This document shows, in pieces, positions 56,970 through 64,000 of a DNA stretch of 64,000 nucleotides (positions are counted from its first letter, which is position 1; every line of letters starts with the position of its first letter). This DNA is from Actinoplanes oblitus (GTDB taxonomy: Bacteria > Actinomycetota > Actinomycetes > Mycobacteriales > Micromonosporaceae): NCBI RefSeq assembly GCF_030252345.1, contig NZ_CP126980.1:2185501-2249500 (forward strand). The letters run 5' to 3'. Below the pieces are notes generated by a model, which was given only the letters and a program-made list of their open reading frames with translations, did not search any database and was not told where the DNA came from. The translations under genes were made by a program, and so were the position numbers.

Positions 56970-58541
56970 GTGGTGACCGACCTCGTCCTGCTCAACGGCC
57001 GTCTGCTCGACCCGGTGACCGGCCTTGCCACGAGGTCCGCGATCGCCGTCGCGGGCGGCGACATCGTCGCGGTGGGCGACGATCTTTCGGTACGCCCCTC
57101 GATCGGTCCCACCACGACCGTCCTCGACCTGCGCGGCGCCGTCGTCACGCCGGGCCTGATCGACGGGCACTGCCACCCGGTCTCCGGCGCCGACCTGACC
57201 CGCGGCGCCGACCTCTCGCACTGCACCGACCTGGCCGCCTTGCGCGCCGAGCTGGACCGCGCCCGGCGCGCCCTGGCCCCCGGCGAGTGGCTGCACGGCT
57301 GGGGCCTCGACCCGAACATCTTCGGCGACCTGCCGATCAGCGCCGCGACGGTGGGCCCGGTCCTGGACGGGGTGCCCGCCGTGCTGCGCCTGTTCGACGC
57401 GCACTCCACGCTCGCCAGCCACCGTGCCCTGGAGCTGGCCGGCGTCACCGGGCCGCGCCGGTTCGACGAGGCCGCCGAGGTGGTCTGCGACGAGCACGGC
57501 CGCCCGACCGGGCTGCTCCTCGAGGAGCCGGCCAGCATGCTGGTCGAGGAGGCCGCGCCCAAGCCGACCGACGAGCAGTTCCGGGCCCGGGTGGCCGAGG
57601 TGCTGCGCGGGATGGCGGCGTCCGGGCTCACCGGCGGCCACATGATGGAGGGCGACGAGGCCGAGCGGGCGGTGCTGCGGGCGCTGGACGAACGCGGCGA
57701 GCTGCCGCTGCGGTTGCGTCTCGCGCCCTGGTGCCGGCCCGGTGACGAGCCCGGCGCGCTGATCGCGGCGCAGGGCGAGGGCGACGCGCTGTGGCGGGTC
57801 GACGGGGTCAAGCTCTTCATGGACGGGACCATCGACAACGGCACCGCGTGGCTGGACCGCCCCGACTGCCACGGCGAGTCGGTGCACGCGTACTGGCCGG
57901 ATCCCGCCGTCTACACCAAGACCGTCGCGGCTTTCGATCAGGCCGGGGTGCCGACCGCGACCCACGCGATCGGCGACGCGGCGGTGCGGCACGTGCTCGA
58001 CTCCCTGGCGGGCTCACGACGGATCGGGCATCGGATCGAGCACCTCGAAACGCTGCCCGACGACCTGCTGCCGCGGTTCGCCGAGCTGGGCGTGACAGCG
58101 TCCATGCAGCCCACCCACTGCTGCGAGTTCACCCGCGCCGACCACACCGACAACTGGTCACGCCGCCTCGGCGAGGACCGTGCCGCGCGGGCCTGGCGCT
58201 GCCGCGACCTGTGGGAGGCCGGTGCCACCGTGGTGCTCGGCTCGGACTGGCCGATCGCGCCGTACCCGCCGCTCGGCGTGATGGCCGGCGCCCGGCACCG
58301 CCGCCCGGCCCGCGACCTCAGCCGGCCGCCGCACGGGCCGGACCAGGCGCTCACCCCGCTTCAGGCGTTGCGGGGGATGACTGTCAACGCGGGCTCGGGC
58401 CGGCTGTCGGTCGGCGACCGCGCCGATCTGACAGTGCTCGCCGACGACCCGTTGCGGGTGCCGGATCAGGACCTCGCCGCGCTGCCGGTCCGTCTCACCG
58501 TCACCGCCGGCCGGATCACCCACCGGGCCGCCGACCTCTGA
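56970..58541 (+). CDS. amidohydrolase (YtcJ-like)
   Basis: A 523-residue metal-dependent hydrolase. HxH motif in VVTPGLIDGHCHP (His ~67 and ~69), the middle DGVKLFMDGTIDNGTAWL (~274-290), ATHAIGDAAV (~330), IGHRIEHLETLP (~352) and the Asp ligand in VVLGSDWPIAP (~424). The YtcJ/Amidohydro_3 branch acts on cyclic amides or related nitrogen compounds. Start GTG 56970 (GTG 56973 is an alternative). Context with a purine-cytosine-type permease remnant suggests a nucleobase- or hydantoin-like substrate, which is inference. Confidence 0.9.
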   Translation: MVTDLVLLNGRLLDPVTGLATRSAIAVAGGDIVAVGDDLSVRPSIGPTTTVLDLRGAVVTPGLIDGHCHPVSGADLTRGADLSHCTDLAALRAELDRARRALAPGEWLHGWGLDPNIFGDLPISAATVGPVLDGVPAVLRLFDAHSTLASHRALELAGVTGPRRFDEAAEVVCDEHGRPTGLLLEEPASMLVEEAAPKPTDEQFRARVAEVLRGMAASGLTGGHMMEGDEAERAVLRALDERGELPLRLRLAPWCRPGDEPGALIAAQGEGDALWRVDGVKLFMDGTIDNGTAWLDRPDCHGESVHAYWPDPAVYTKTVAAFDQAGVPTATHAIGDAAVRHVLDSLAGSRRIGHRIEHLETLPDDLLPRFAELGVTASMQPTHCCEFTRADHTDNWSRRLGEDRAARAWRCRDLWEAGATVVLGSDWPIAPYPPLGVMAGARHRRPARDLSRPPHGPDQALTPLQALRGMTVNAGSGRLSVGDRADLTVLADDPLRVPDQDLAALPVRLTVTAGRITHRAADL

Positions 58542-58565
58542 GCGCTGACTCGCCGGTTATCCCTC

Positions 58566-58635
58566 CCGGCGATTCGCCGGCGCACCCCTCCGCTGACTCG
58601 CCGGCTCACCCCCGCCGGTGAGTCGGCCGGAGGGG
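58566..58635 (+). terminator. compound hairpins after the amidohydrolase gene
   Basis: CCGGCGA-T-TCGCCGG (58566-58580) is a near-perfect palindrome, followed by a second structure: CCCCTCC (58585-58591) pairs with GGAGGGG (58629-58635), enclosing CTCACC (58605-58610) and GGTGAG (58617-58622). A likely termination region for the TetR-amidohydrolase unit. Confidence 0.55.
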
Positions 58636-58766
58636 CGGTGTGGCCGGGGCGTCCAGACGGCGTCCCGGCCACCACCCGCCGCACCCGGCACCCGCTCCGG
58701 TGGGACCCCGATGAATACCCGGACAAGGCCGCCCGCGGCCGGTCCACTGCGGACTAGGGTCGCAGC

Positions 58767-60146
58767 ATGGCCGAACATTTCGATCTTGTCGTGCTGGGTG
58801 CCGGGCCGGGCGGTTACGTCGCCGCCATCCGGGCCGCCCAGCTCGGGCTCTCCACCGCCGTCGTCGAGGACAAGTACTGGGGTGGCGTCTGTCTCAACGT
58901 CGGCTGCATCCCGTCGAAGGCGCTGCTGCGCAACGCCGAGCTGGCGCACATCTTCACCCACGAGGCGAAGACGTTCGGCATCGACGGGAAGGTCACCTTC
59001 GACTACGGGGTCGCGCACCGGCGCAGCCGGGCCGTGGCCGACGGCCGGGTCAAGGGCGTGCACTACCTGATGAAGAAGAACGGGATCACCGAGATCTCCG
59101 GCCGGGGCGTCTTCACCGACGCGAACACGCTGCGGGTCGGCGACCGGCAGGTCACCTTCGACCACTGCGTCCTGGCCACCGGGGCGAGCACCCGGCTGAT
59201 CCCGGGCACCACCGTCACCGATCGGGTGGTCACCTACGAGGAGCAGATCCTCGACCCGGAGCTGCCGCGCAGCATCATCATCGTGGGCGCCGGGGCGATC
59301 GGCGTGGAGTTCGCGTACGTGCTGCGCAACTACGGCGTCGAGGTGACCATCGTCGAGTTCCTCGATCGCATGCTGCCGCTGGAGGACGAGGACGTCTCCA
59401 AGGAGCTGTTCCGGCAGTACCGCAAGCTCGGCGTCGACGTGCGGGTCGGCACCCGGGTCGAGGGCATCGAGGAGCACGGCGAGTCGGTCCGGGTCACCGT
59501 CTCGCGCAACGGCAAGACCGAGACCCTGGAGGCCGACAAGGTGCTCCAGGCGATCGGCTTCGCGCCCAACGTCGAGGGCTACGGACTGGAGACCACCGGG
59601 GTCGAGCTCACCGACCGGGGTGCGGTCGCCGTCGACGAGCGCTGCCGGACGAATGTCCCAGGCTTCTTCGCGATCGGCGACGTCACCGCCAAGCTGATGC
59701 TCGCCCACACCGCCGAGGCGATGGGCATCGTGGCGGCCGAGACCATCGCGGGCGCCGAGACGATGCCGCTCGACTACCGGATGATCCCGCGGGCGACCTA
59801 CTGCCAGCCGCAGGTGGCCAGTTTCGGCTGGACCGAGGCGCAGGCCCGGGAGCAGGGCTTCGACGTCCGGGTGGCGAAGTTCCCGTTCACCGCGAACGGC
59901 AAGGCGCACGGCCTCGGCGACGCCACCGGCTTCGTCAAGATCCTCAGCGACGCGGAGCACGGCGAGTTGCTCGGCGCGCACCTGATCGGGCCGGACGTCA
60001 CCGAGCTGCTGCCCGAGCTGACCCTGGCCCAGCAGTGGGACCTCACGGTCACCGAGGTGGCCCGCAACGTGCACGCCCACCCGACCCTGGGTGAGGCGGT
60101 CAAGGAGGCGATCCACGGCCTGGCCGGCCACATGATCAACTTCTGA
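58767..60146 (+). CDS. lpdA: dihydrolipoyl dehydrogenase
   Basis: A 459-residue flavin disulfide reductase, the E3 component of 2-oxoacid dehydrogenase complexes. FAD motif [13 protein letters not shown] (~7-19), redox disulfide [16 protein letters not shown] (Cys42 and Cys47), NAD motif [16 protein letters not shown] (~172-187), second FAD motif [10 protein letters not shown] (~299-308) and the catalytic His-Glu of the dimer interface in [14 protein letters not shown] (~440-453). Full length. Stands alone on its strand with a strong terminator after it. Confidence 0.95.
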   Translation: MAEHFDLVVLGAGPGGYVAAIRAAQLGLSTAVVEDKYWGGVCLNVGCIPSKALLRNAELAHIFTHEAKTFGIDGKVTFDYGVAHRRSRAVADGRVKGVHYLMKKNGITEISGRGVFTDANTLRVGDRQVTFDHCVLATGASTRLIPGTTVTDRVVTYEEQILDPELPRSIIIVGAGAIGVEFAYVLRNYGVEVTIVEFLDRMLPLEDEDVSKELFRQYRKLGVDVRVGTRVEGIEEHGESVRVTVSRNGKTETLEADKVLQAIGFAPNVEGYGLETTGVELTDRGAVAVDERCRTNVPGFFAIGDVTAKLMLAHTAEAMGIVAAETIAGAETMPLDYRMIPRATYCQPQVASFGWTEAQAREQGFDVRVAKFPFTANGKAHGLGDATGFVKILSDAEHGELLGAHLIGPDVTELLPELTLAQQWDLTVTEVARNVHAHPTLGEAVKEAIHGLAGHMINF

Positions 60147-60164
60147 CGCCCGCTCGCACGTCCC

Positions 60165-60189
60165 GGGGCCCGCTCACCGAGCGGGCCCC
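60165..60189. terminator. perfect 10-bp hairpin, bidirectional, after lpdA
   Basis: GGGGCCCGCT (60165-60174), loop CACCG, AGCGGGCCCC (60180-60189), located 18 bases after the lpdA stop and between convergent genes, so it can terminate both. No T-tract in either direction. Confidence 0.7.
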
Positions 60190-60311
60190 GCGCGTTGTCC
60201 CGGCCCCGGGTGGCGGCCTGTCTCCGCGCGCCGGCCCGGCACCGCGCGGCACTGGTCCGGTTTGCTGGTGGGACCGGTGAGGGGCACGCGGTGGCGTGCC
60301 CGGTCGGGGCC

Positions 60312-60956
60312 TCAGGCGCGGTCGAAGTGCTGGACCAAGGCGCCGAGGCCGAGGGCCAGGGCCGGGCCGGGAAGCCGGAAATCGGGCCCGTAGCGCCGGC
60401 CCGGGTTGTCGCGGTCGATCAGGTCGCACCAGAGGGCCGACACCGGATCGTCGGGCGGCGGCCAGGGGACCGGCCCGCGACCAGGATCGGCGGAGGGCAG
60501 CGGACCGGGCGCCGGAGTGGGCGCGGCGGGCGTCAACTGATGGCCGGCGGCGTGCAGCAGGCCAGCGAGGTCGTTCTGCTGGCGCAGGCGCTGCTGCTCG
60601 AAGATCTTGCTCCACTGCATCAGGGAGAGCGAGCCTTCGAGCGAGTCCGGGACCGTCTCGTCGAGCATCGGCAGGGGGCGGGCGGCGGCCCAGGCCGCGA
60701 GCTGGGCGCCGGTCACCGTGTCCGGGTCACCGTCCCGGCTGCGGGCCAGCGCGTAGGACAGCAGAGCGGTCGTCTCCACCAGCAGGTGCTGGACCGGGAC
60801 CGGGCCGGGTGGGTCCAGCCACCAGTGTTCCGCCTCCAACAGGTCGGCGGTGTGCCGGGTCGCCACCCGCCACCAGCCCTCGTCGCCGGCGGCCAGGGCA
60901 TCGGTGTACGACCACAGAAAGGTCACCCTTCCGTGCCTACCAGCGCCACTAGACAC
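60312..60956 (-). CDS. hypothetical protein, unknown family
   Basis: A 214-residue soluble, helical protein with many Trp, Leu and Ala residues (FLWSYTDALAAGDEGWWRVATRHTADLLEAEHWWLDPPG; LLVETTALLSYALARSRDG; SLSLMQWSKIFEQQRLRQQNDLAGLLHAAGH). A Pro-rich segment (~148-170) precedes a C-terminal part DDPVSALWCDLIDRDNPGRRYGPDF. I do not recognise the family. Start GTG 60956 (a later GTG at 60926 is possible but lacks a clean RBS). It lies between the lpdA terminator and the P-type ATPase region. Confidence 0.65.
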   Translation of the reverse strand: MSSGAGRHGRVTFLWSYTDALAAGDEGWWRVATRHTADLLEAEHWWLDPPGPVPVQHLLVETTALLSYALARSRDGDPDTVTGAQLAAWAAARPLPMLDETVPDSLEGSLSLMQWSKIFEQQRLRQQNDLAGLLHAAGHQLTPAAPTPAPGPLPSADPGRGPVPWPPPDDPVSALWCDLIDRDNPGRRYGPDFRLPGPALALGLGALVQHFDRA

Positions 60957-61030
60957 GAGTCAATCACGCGAAGGCGTGGCGGCTGCCCGGCAGCGGGACG
61001 GCCTCGGCGGGGCCGGTGCGGGCGGCGGCT

Positions 61031-61046
61031 GGGCGTACCGGAAAGC
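61031..61046 (-). repeat. dispersed element copy e
   Basis: GGGCGTACCGGAAAGC, the exact reverse complement of copy a, located 45 bases before the end of the P-type ATPase gene, in the gap left of it. Same orientation as copies b and c. Confidence 0.65.
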
Positions 61047-61090
61047 GCACGCGACCGGGAGCACGGCGGACCGGTAGCCGGCGGCGGACC

Positions 61091-63598
61091 TCAGCGCCGC
61101 AGGTTGTGGACGCCGAGGGCGCGGTCGAGCAGCTTGAAGCGGAACGCCGCGGTCAGGGCCAGGAACCAGATCAGCAGGGCGAGCGGGACGATCGTGGCGA
61201 CGATGCGGGTCGGGCCGATCAGGCCGAAGTAGGTCCACAGGACCGGGACGTTGAGGACGGCGAGGAAGGCCAGGATCAGGCCGCCGACCAGGATGGCCGG
61301 GCGGCGGTCGTCGGTGGGCGCGGTCCAGGCGGCGAACAGGCGGTTCGGCGGGGCCAGGAACAGGATCAGGATGAACGAGGCGAAGCAGAAGAACGTCGAC
61401 AGGCCGGTCTGCGCGGTGATCGTCGCGGTGGCCGCGGTGAAGTCGGCGTCGACGCCGTACTGGAGGCCGGTGTACCGCTCGAAGACGTCGATCACCTCGG
61501 CCGGGGTGCGTCCCGAGTTGAAGCCGAGCGTTATCGCCTCGTAGAGCGCGGTGTAGACCGCGGTGCCCACGCCGGCCGTGACGATCGAGGTGGGCAGGAC
61601 GAACCGGGTCATGCTGATGAACGACCGCCTGTCCGGCGGGACCGGCTCGGCCCAGAAGGTCAGGAAGAACGTCGGCACCCCGACGGTGAACAGGGTCAGC
61701 CCGACCTGGGTCGGCGAGTAGGGGAAACCCAGCCCGAGCATGGTCACCGCCAGGATCACCAGGCCCTGGCTGGCGACCCGGGCCAGGAAGACGTACAGCG
61801 ACATCCCGATCCCGTTGATGATCTTCCGGCCCTCCTCCCGGGCCGGTGGCAGCACCGCGAACGAGTCGTCGACCAGCACGATGTCCGCCACGCCCCGGGT
61901 GACCGCGCTGCCGCTGCGCATCGCCACCCCGACGTGCGCCTGCTTGAGCGCGCGGGCGTCGTTCACCCCGTCGCCGATCATCGCGACGTACCGGCGCTGG
62001 CGGCGCAGCGAGCGCACGATCCGTTCCTTGTGCTCCGGCGCCACCCGGCCGAACACGGTGGTCCGGGCGACCATGGCGTCCAGCTCGGCGTCGTCGAGGC
62101 CGTCCAGTGCGGCACCGCTGACCGGCTCGCCGACGTCCAGGCCGGCCCGGTCGGCGATCGCGGCGACGGTGTGCGGGTCGTCGCCGGAGAGCACCTTGAG
62201 ATCCACCCCGCCGCAGCGGAACCGGCGGATCGTGCCGGGCACCTCCGCGCGCAGGTCGTCGCCGAGCGCGATCAGGCCGTACGGCTCCAGCATCGGCAGT
62301 TCCGGCTGCTGCCCGGCGTCCCGCAGCGGCGCGCCGGTCTCCTCGGCCCGGGCCAGCAGCAGCACCCGCAGGCCCCGCCCGGTCCGCTCGGCGACCAGCC
62401 CCTCCGGCAGCGGCCCGCGCAGCCGGCCGGCCAGCGCGTCGGGCGCGCCGAGCACCCAGGTGTCCTCGTCGGTGACCAGTCCCGACCAGCGCAGCGACGA
62501 CGCGAACGGCACCTCGTCGCGTACCTCCCAGACCGGGCCGCCCAGCTCGGCGGCGATCGCTGTGGTGGTCAGGTTGGGCGTGGTCACGTTGTGCGCGAGG
62601 CCGCCCAGGGCGTGGGCGACCTCGGCGTACTCCCGCTCGCCGATCGGCACGATCTCGTCAACGGCCAGGTCGCCGGTGGTCAGCGTGCCGGTCTTGTCGG
62701 TGCAGACCACGTCGACGTTGCTCATCGACTCGACGGCGTTGACCTGCTGCACCAGCGCACCCTGCTGACCGATCCGGACAGCGCCGGCCGTGTAGGCGAG
62801 GGCGATCAGGAAGAACAGTCCGTAGGGCACCAGCCCGGACAGCACCGCGGTGATCTGGACGACCCGCAGCAGGGTGAAGCCCTCGATCGCGGCCTGCGCC
62901 AGGATCGCGCCGCTCATCAGCGCCACCAGGACCATGACCAGGCGTACGACGAACTCGATCCGGCGCTGCAGCGGGGTCCGGTCGGTGGTGGCCCGGCGCG
63001 CCTCAGCGGTCAGCCGGCCGGCGTGGCTGTGCACCCCGACGTCCCTGGCCAGCTGGTGCCCGTCGCCCGAGACGCACAGGCTGCCTGACCGCAGATCGTC
63101 ACCGGGTTGCTTGGCCACCGGGTCGGATTCGCCGGTCAGCAGCGACTCGTCCGCCTCGACCTCGCCGCCGGGCAGCAGCGGGCCGTCCACCACGATCTGG
63201 TCGCCGGCCGCGATCCGCAGCACGTCGCCGCGCACCACGCGGTCCGGCTCGACCGCCAGCTCGGTGCCGTCGCGCACCACCACGACGGCGTGCTGGTCGA
63301 GCAGCCGGAGCCGGTCGAGCTTGCGCTTCGCCCGGATCTCCTGAGCCGCGCTGATCATCGCGTTGATGAGGCCGAGGCCGACACTGATCAGGGCGTCGCT
63401 GTACCGCTGCAGGGTCAGCAGGGCCACCCCGATCACGAACAAGATGATGTTGAAGAACGAGAAGACGTTGGTCCGCAGGATCTCCGTGTAGCTCCGCGAA
63501 CCGCCCTTGACCTGGGTGTTCGCCTCCCCGCGCCGCTGCCTGGCGGCTGCTTCCGCCGCGCTGAGCCCCGTGGGCGGCGCCGCCAACACCTGCTCCAT
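61091..63598 (-). CDS. cation-transporting P-type ATPase
   Basis: An 835-residue P-type ATPase. The ATG at 63598 is chosen; a TTG seven codons earlier is possible. Motifs: actuator LLTGES (~155-160), phosphorylation VVCTDKTGTLTTGD (Asp ~301), nucleotide-binding and hinge region with LKVLSGDDPHTVAAIAD (~470-487) and GDGVNDARALKQA (~546). Helices ~47-80, ~225-275 and a long C-terminal set. The class resembles Ca2+/Mg2+-type (P2/P3) or actinobacterial ATPases of undefined ion. The N-terminal ~40 residues form a short soluble part. No regulator adjoins it. Confidence 0.9.
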   Translation of the reverse strand: MEQVLAAPPTGLSAAEAAARQRRGEANTQVKGGSRSYTEILRTNVFSFFNIILFVIGVALLTLQRYSDALISVGLGLINAMISAAQEIRAKRKLDRLRLLDQHAVVVVRDGTELAVEPDRVVRGDVLRIAAGDQIVVDGPLLPGGEVEADESLLTGESDPVAKQPGDDLRSGSLCVSGDGHQLARDVGVHSHAGRLTAEARRATTDRTPLQRRIEFVVRLVMVLVALMSGAILAQAAIEGFTLLRVVQITAVLSGLVPYGLFFLIALAYTAGAVRIGQQGALVQQVNAVESMSNVDVVCTDKTGTLTTGDLAVDEIVPIGEREYAEVAHALGGLAHNVTTPNLTTTAIAAELGGPVWEVRDEVPFASSLRWSGLVTDEDTWVLGAPDALAGRLRGPLPEGLVAERTGRGLRVLLLARAEETGAPLRDAGQQPELPMLEPYGLIALGDDLRAEVPGTIRRFRCGGVDLKVLSGDDPHTVAAIADRAGLDVGEPVSGAALDGLDDAELDAMVARTTVFGRVAPEHKERIVRSLRRQRRYVAMIGDGVNDARALKQAHVGVAMRSGSAVTRGVADIVLVDDSFAVLPPAREEGRKIINGIGMSLYVFLARVASQGLVILAVTMLGLGFPYSPTQVGLTLFTVGVPTFFLTFWAEPVPPDRRSFISMTRFVLPTSIVTAGVGTAVYTALYEAITLGFNSGRTPAEVIDVFERYTGLQYGVDADFTAATATITAQTGLSTFFCFASFILILFLAPPNRLFAAWTAPTDDRRPAILVGGLILAFLAVLNVPVLWTYFGLIGPTRIVATIVPLALLIWFLALTAAFRFKLLDRALGVHNLRR

Positions 63599-63637
63599 CT
63601 TTCGATCGTCCCATCCCAAACAACCCCAAAAACCCCA

Positions 63638-63652
63638 TTTCCCGGTACGCCC
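63638..63652 (+). repeat. dispersed element copy f
   Basis: TTTCCCGGTACGCCC, the dispersed core with one extra C, preceded by CCATCCCAA 27 bases upstream as in copy a. It adjoins the 15-bp array as copies a and c adjoin the 63-bp arrays. Confidence 0.6.
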
Positions 63653-63708
63653 GTGATCCCCGCCCGCCCGTCCCCGCCGCCCGCTCCCGGCTGCCCCGTC
63701 CCTGCCGC

Positions 63709-63920
63709 CCCACCGTCTCCAGCTGCCCCGCCTCCAGCTGCCCCGCCTCCAGCTGCCCCGCCCCTGCTGCCCCGCCGCTCTGCCTAGCCCCCTGCTGCCC
63801 CGCCTCCAGCTGCCCCGCCCCCTGTTGCCTCGCCCCCTGTTGCCTCGTTTCCAGCTGCCTCACCCCCTACTGCCCTGCCCCCTGCGGCCCCGCCCCTGCG
63901 GCCCCGCCGCTCCCGGCCGC
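63709..63920. repeat. 15-bp tandem repeats
   Basis: CCAGCTGCCCCGCCT units follow each other from about 63719, then degrade (CCCCTGCTGCCCCGCC, CCCCTGTTGCCTCG, CCCTACTGCCCTGCC). In leftward translation the exact units give GQLEA repeats. Likely non-coding slippage repeat. Confidence 0.8.
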
Positions 63921-64000
63921 CCCACCCCGGCCGCCCGCCGCGCCTGGCCATTCCCGCAGTGACCCTCCCGCTCATTGCGGCAAGTGCCCCGGCGACCGCA

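Larger units (their letters stand above)
63599..64000. other. gene-free right edge with repeats
   Basis: About 400 bp upstream of the ATPase gene without a convincing gene. It contains the dispersed-element copy f, then CCAGCTGCCCCGCCT-type 15-bp repeats to about 63920. A leftward open frame with repeated QLEAG-type pentapeptides crosses it but has no family resemblance and no RBS. The window ends in ordinary GC-rich sequence. Confidence 0.65.

Noticed and set aside
57083..57096. CTTTCGGTACGCCC as a further copy of the dispersed element
   Set aside because: Lacks one C of the core and is explained by coding sequence (LSVRPS) of the amidohydrolase; TTCGGTACGCCC at 50671 in the GT4 gene was rejected for the same reason.
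63099..63863. Leftward frame with QLEAG pentapeptide-like repeats at the right edge, possibly a pentapeptide-repeat protein
   Set aside because: Pentapeptide-repeat proteins follow an A(D/N)LXX rule not met here; the frame is made of 15-bp slippage repeats and its remainder is a shadow of the P-type ATPase.
1..64000. Secondary-metabolite cluster, prophage, tRNA or rRNA genes
   Set aside because: No PKS/NRPS, structural phage, integrase, transposase or recognisable structural RNA genes were seen on either strand.

Overview
The window is very GC-rich actinobacterial chromosome. Dense coding, strong third-position G/C, many GTG (and one TTG) starts, GTGA/ATGA stop-start overlaps, and families such as DUF7144, DUF6325, Rv1733c-like and LuxR/MalT-type giants suggest a sporulating actinomycete, most likely Micromonosporaceae (Actinoplanes-like). 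The taxon is an inference. I saw no rRNA, tRNA, insertion sequence, prophage or CRISPR array, and no PKS/NRPS cluster.

Left part (1-31 kb) is a membrane, stress and energy neighbourhood. It holds an AI-2E-type transporter (cut by the edge), a DUF1269-type protein, a SulP transporter, an MGH1-like glycoside hydrolase coupled to a GH13 enzyme, and two very large ATP-binding LuxR regulators separated by a DUF7144 membrane protein. Then come a YihY protein, a holin-phosphodiesterase fusion, a class II glutamine amidotransferase with arginine deiminase and a metallophosphoesterase, an Rv1733c-like protein, an MFS exporter, a second YihY with a second DUF7144, a lipoprotein, DUF6325 with a tiny Arg-rich ORF, a lipid kinase, an M48 protease, a K+-channel operon, a third DUF7144 and an HdeD-like protein. 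Several components (Rv1733c-like, SulP, arginine deiminase, HdeD, K+ channel) recall hypoxia, dormancy or acid-stress regulons.

Middle part (31-46.5 kb) has a DUF2231/APC permease/small membrane protein/M20 dipeptidase operon, divergent from an MFS exporter/M24 aminopeptidase operon. A Pro/Thr-rich lipoprotein follows, then a complete sugar ABC importer of the YtfQ-YtfR-YtfT-YjfF type, an alpha/beta hydrolase with its MarR regulator (a perfect 20-bp palindrome covers the start codon), and a pyruvoyl-dependent arginine decarboxylase with a textbook terminator.

Right part (46.6-64 kb) has a SelT/W/H-type redox protein, a second lipid kinase, an LCP ligase, GT2 and GT4 glycosyltransferases, a zinc-ribbon Pro-rich membrane protein, a methyltransferase coupled to an unknown protein, a TetR/amidohydrolase unit divergent from a decayed NCS1 permease, dihydrolipoyl dehydrogenase, a hypothetical protein and a large P-type ATPase.

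Non-coding DNA is unusually structured. Two 63-bp tandem arrays (14.5 and 30.5 kb) belong to one repeat family. There are also 38-, 29-, 22- and 15-bp arrays, and a dispersed element with core GCTTTCCGGTACGCCC recurs about six times, often next to the arrays. I regard these repeats, the Arg-rich mini-ORF and the regulatory palindromes as the least explained parts of the window.
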